Origin: Magnetospira sp.
GTDB taxonomy: Bacteria > Pseudomonadota > Alphaproteobacteria > Rhodospirillales > Magnetospiraceae
Assembly (NCBI GenBank): GCA_028277325.1
Contig: JANQGL010000285.1
Location: forward strand, 1-14,361
Direction of reading: 5' to 3'
DNA: 14,361 bases
The translations under genes and the position numbers were made by a program. The notes below the pieces were generated by a model. The model worked only from the letters and a program-made list of their open reading frames with translations, was not told the DNA's origin and ran no database searches. Within the stretch, counting starts at the first letter, position 1. Each line of letters opens with the position of its first letter. Below, piece by piece: positions 13,595 to 14,361 of this stretch.

Positions 13595-14167
13595 ATGACG
13601 CGACCGCGCACCGTCGAGGAACCGGGCGTCGGACGGGTGGAGATTTTCCCGCTGCCGACCGAGGAGGACTTCCTCCTCGGTTTGTTGACCGACGTGTTCG
13701 AAAACCATTGGCACGAGATCGTGTTCGGCTCCCTGGTCCAGGGGGCCGTCTTCGAGATCGCCGTGCCGGAGGCCCCGAAGCGCATCGGCCTGTTGGACGG
13801 CTACCTGACCGTCCATTTCGGCACCTGGCATTTCCATGTCTGCATCGGCGAGCACACGGGGCCGGGCAAGACCCCGACGCCGCCGGAGGTGGCAATGCAC
13901 CGCCGCTGTGCCCGGGCGGAGATGGTTCGGGCGCTGAGCGGCGACGGGACGCCCCGAAGCTGGCAGTTGCGATTGTTCAACGGGAAGGACGAACAGATGA
14001 TGACGGTGTTCTTCCCGCATCCCTACATCACCCGCGACGAGAACATCCGCCAGGAGCCCGACTGGTCGCGCCTCGCCATGTGGGACAAGTTCCGCGCGCT
14101 TTACCTGGGGCTGGAACCCGACCCTCTGGACCGCAGCGCCGGGAGGTCGGTCTGTGGCGGCGCTTAG
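13595..14167 (+). CDS. Unknown 190-aa protein in the B12 uptake operon
   Basis: I do not recognise the family. The protein has no signal peptide or membrane helix and is presumably cytoplasmic. Its most distinctive part is a His-rich stretch, HFGTWHFHVCIGEH (74-87), with His74, His79, His81, Cys83 and His87. Further histidines lie at 38 and 40, and Cys105 sits in RRCARAE. This spacing could bind a metal or a corrinoid axial ligand, but that is inference. A second conserved-looking block is SWQLRLFNG (122-130) followed by VFFPHPYITRDE. The gene lies between btuB and a BtuF-like gene, which it overlaps by 14 nt, so translation is probably coupled. The genetic context suggests a role in B12 uptake or handling. 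Confidence 0.82.
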   Translation: MTRPRTVEEPGVGRVEIFPLPTEEDFLLGLLTDVFENHWHEIVFGSLVQGAVFEIAVPEAPKRIGLLDGYLTVHFGTWHFHVCIGEHTGPGKTPTPPEVAMHRRCARAEMVRALSGDGTPRSWQLRLFNGKDEQMMTVFFPHPYITRDENIRQEPDWSRLAMWDKFRALYLGLEPDPLDRSAGRSVCGGA

Positions 14168-14361
14168 GCTCTTTGCCGTCCCGATTCTGCTCGCCTTGAG
14201 CTTCGGCGACGCTTCGGCGAAACCGCAGCGTATCGCCAGCCTCGGGGTCTGCGCCGATCAGTACATCCTCGGCATGGTGGACCACGACCGCATCGCCGCC
14301 CTGTCGACGGACGCGACGAATCCGCGGCTGTCCCTTTACCACGCGGCGGCGGAAGGGCTGC
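14154..14361 (+). CDS. BtuF-like periplasmic substrate-binding protein (partial, 3' end cut)
   Basis: Only the first 69 codons are in the window. The GTG at 14154 follows GGGAGG by 7 nt and overlaps the preceding gene by 14 nt. A short signal peptide (MAALRLFAVPILLALSFGDASA) is followed by KPQRIASLGVCADQYILGMV and IAALSTDATNP. This is the opening strand-helix unit of the class III binding proteins that serve B12, heme and siderophore ABC importers. With the riboswitch and the BtuB-like receptor upstream, cobalamin is the likely ligand, and btuC/btuD would be expected next. A siderophore-binding protein cannot be excluded from so short a segment. Confidence 0.75.
   Translation, partial: MAALRLFAVPILLALSFGDASAKPQRIASLGVCADQYILGMVDHDRIAALSTDATNPRLSLYHAAAEGL

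Noticed and set aside
11673..13895. 740-codon minus-strand open frame opposite btuB
   Set aside because: It is antisense to the TonB-dependent receptor and runs through the 71-bp element into the next gene. No start signal or protein motif.
1..14361. CRISPR array, phage genes, integrase or toxin-antitoxin pair
   Set aside because: I saw no regularly spaced direct repeats, no recombinase or phage structural motifs, and no small paired genes. The only mobile-like units are the short palindromic elements.

Overview
The window looks like chromosomal DNA of a GC-rich alphaproteobacterium, most likely of the Rhodospirillales. The reasons are a glnB-glnA operon behind a sigma-54 promoter, a C4-pathway 5-aminolevulinate synthase (hemA), a tRNA-His with encoded G-1 and CCA, and GC-biased third codon positions. 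The genus cannot be fixed from the sequence alone.

Layout from left to right. A terminator from an off-window gene (35-57) precedes an unrecognised 164-aa gene (139-633, +). Next come tRNA-His (-) and then glnB-glnA (+, 1106-2909), the PII signal protein and the glutamine synthetase it controls. glnA is followed by a hairpin terminator and faces hemA (-, 3193-4410), which has its own strong terminator. Divergent from hemA is an exported DUF2059 protein (+, 4744-5238). The convergent gap after it (5237-5518) is packed with four palindromes. A minus-strand pair follows: a four-helix membrane protein (5950-6396) and a lipoprotein (5519-5923). Upstream of that pair lies an RND efflux operon, also on the minus strand: adaptor 9593-10744 and pump 6503-9580. 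From 11084 to the right edge is a vitamin B12 uptake operon (+): promoter, cobalamin riboswitch, long structured leader, BtuB-like receptor, an unrecognised 190-aa protein, and the start of a BtuF-like binding protein that runs off the window.

Four observations stand out. (1) Four copies of an ATAGCA-N2-CTAT-type operator lie in front of both the RND operon and the membrane protein/lipoprotein pair, which implies one repressor outside the window controls both. (2) Two 71-bp inverted-repeat elements, 63/71 identical and in opposite orientation, each start inside the stop codon of a gene. Both are flanked by TA, as expected for a TA-targeting miniature transposable element, and one lies inside the B12 operon. 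(3) The btuB leader holds two tandem stem-loops of identical geometry (12-position stem, 15-nt loop). Their loops are nearly identical while their stems differ, the pattern of an RNA motif. (4) The B12 operon carries a His-rich protein of unknown function whose ribosome-binding site is a pentanucleotide repeat.

All family assignments come from reading motifs by eye; no database search was run.
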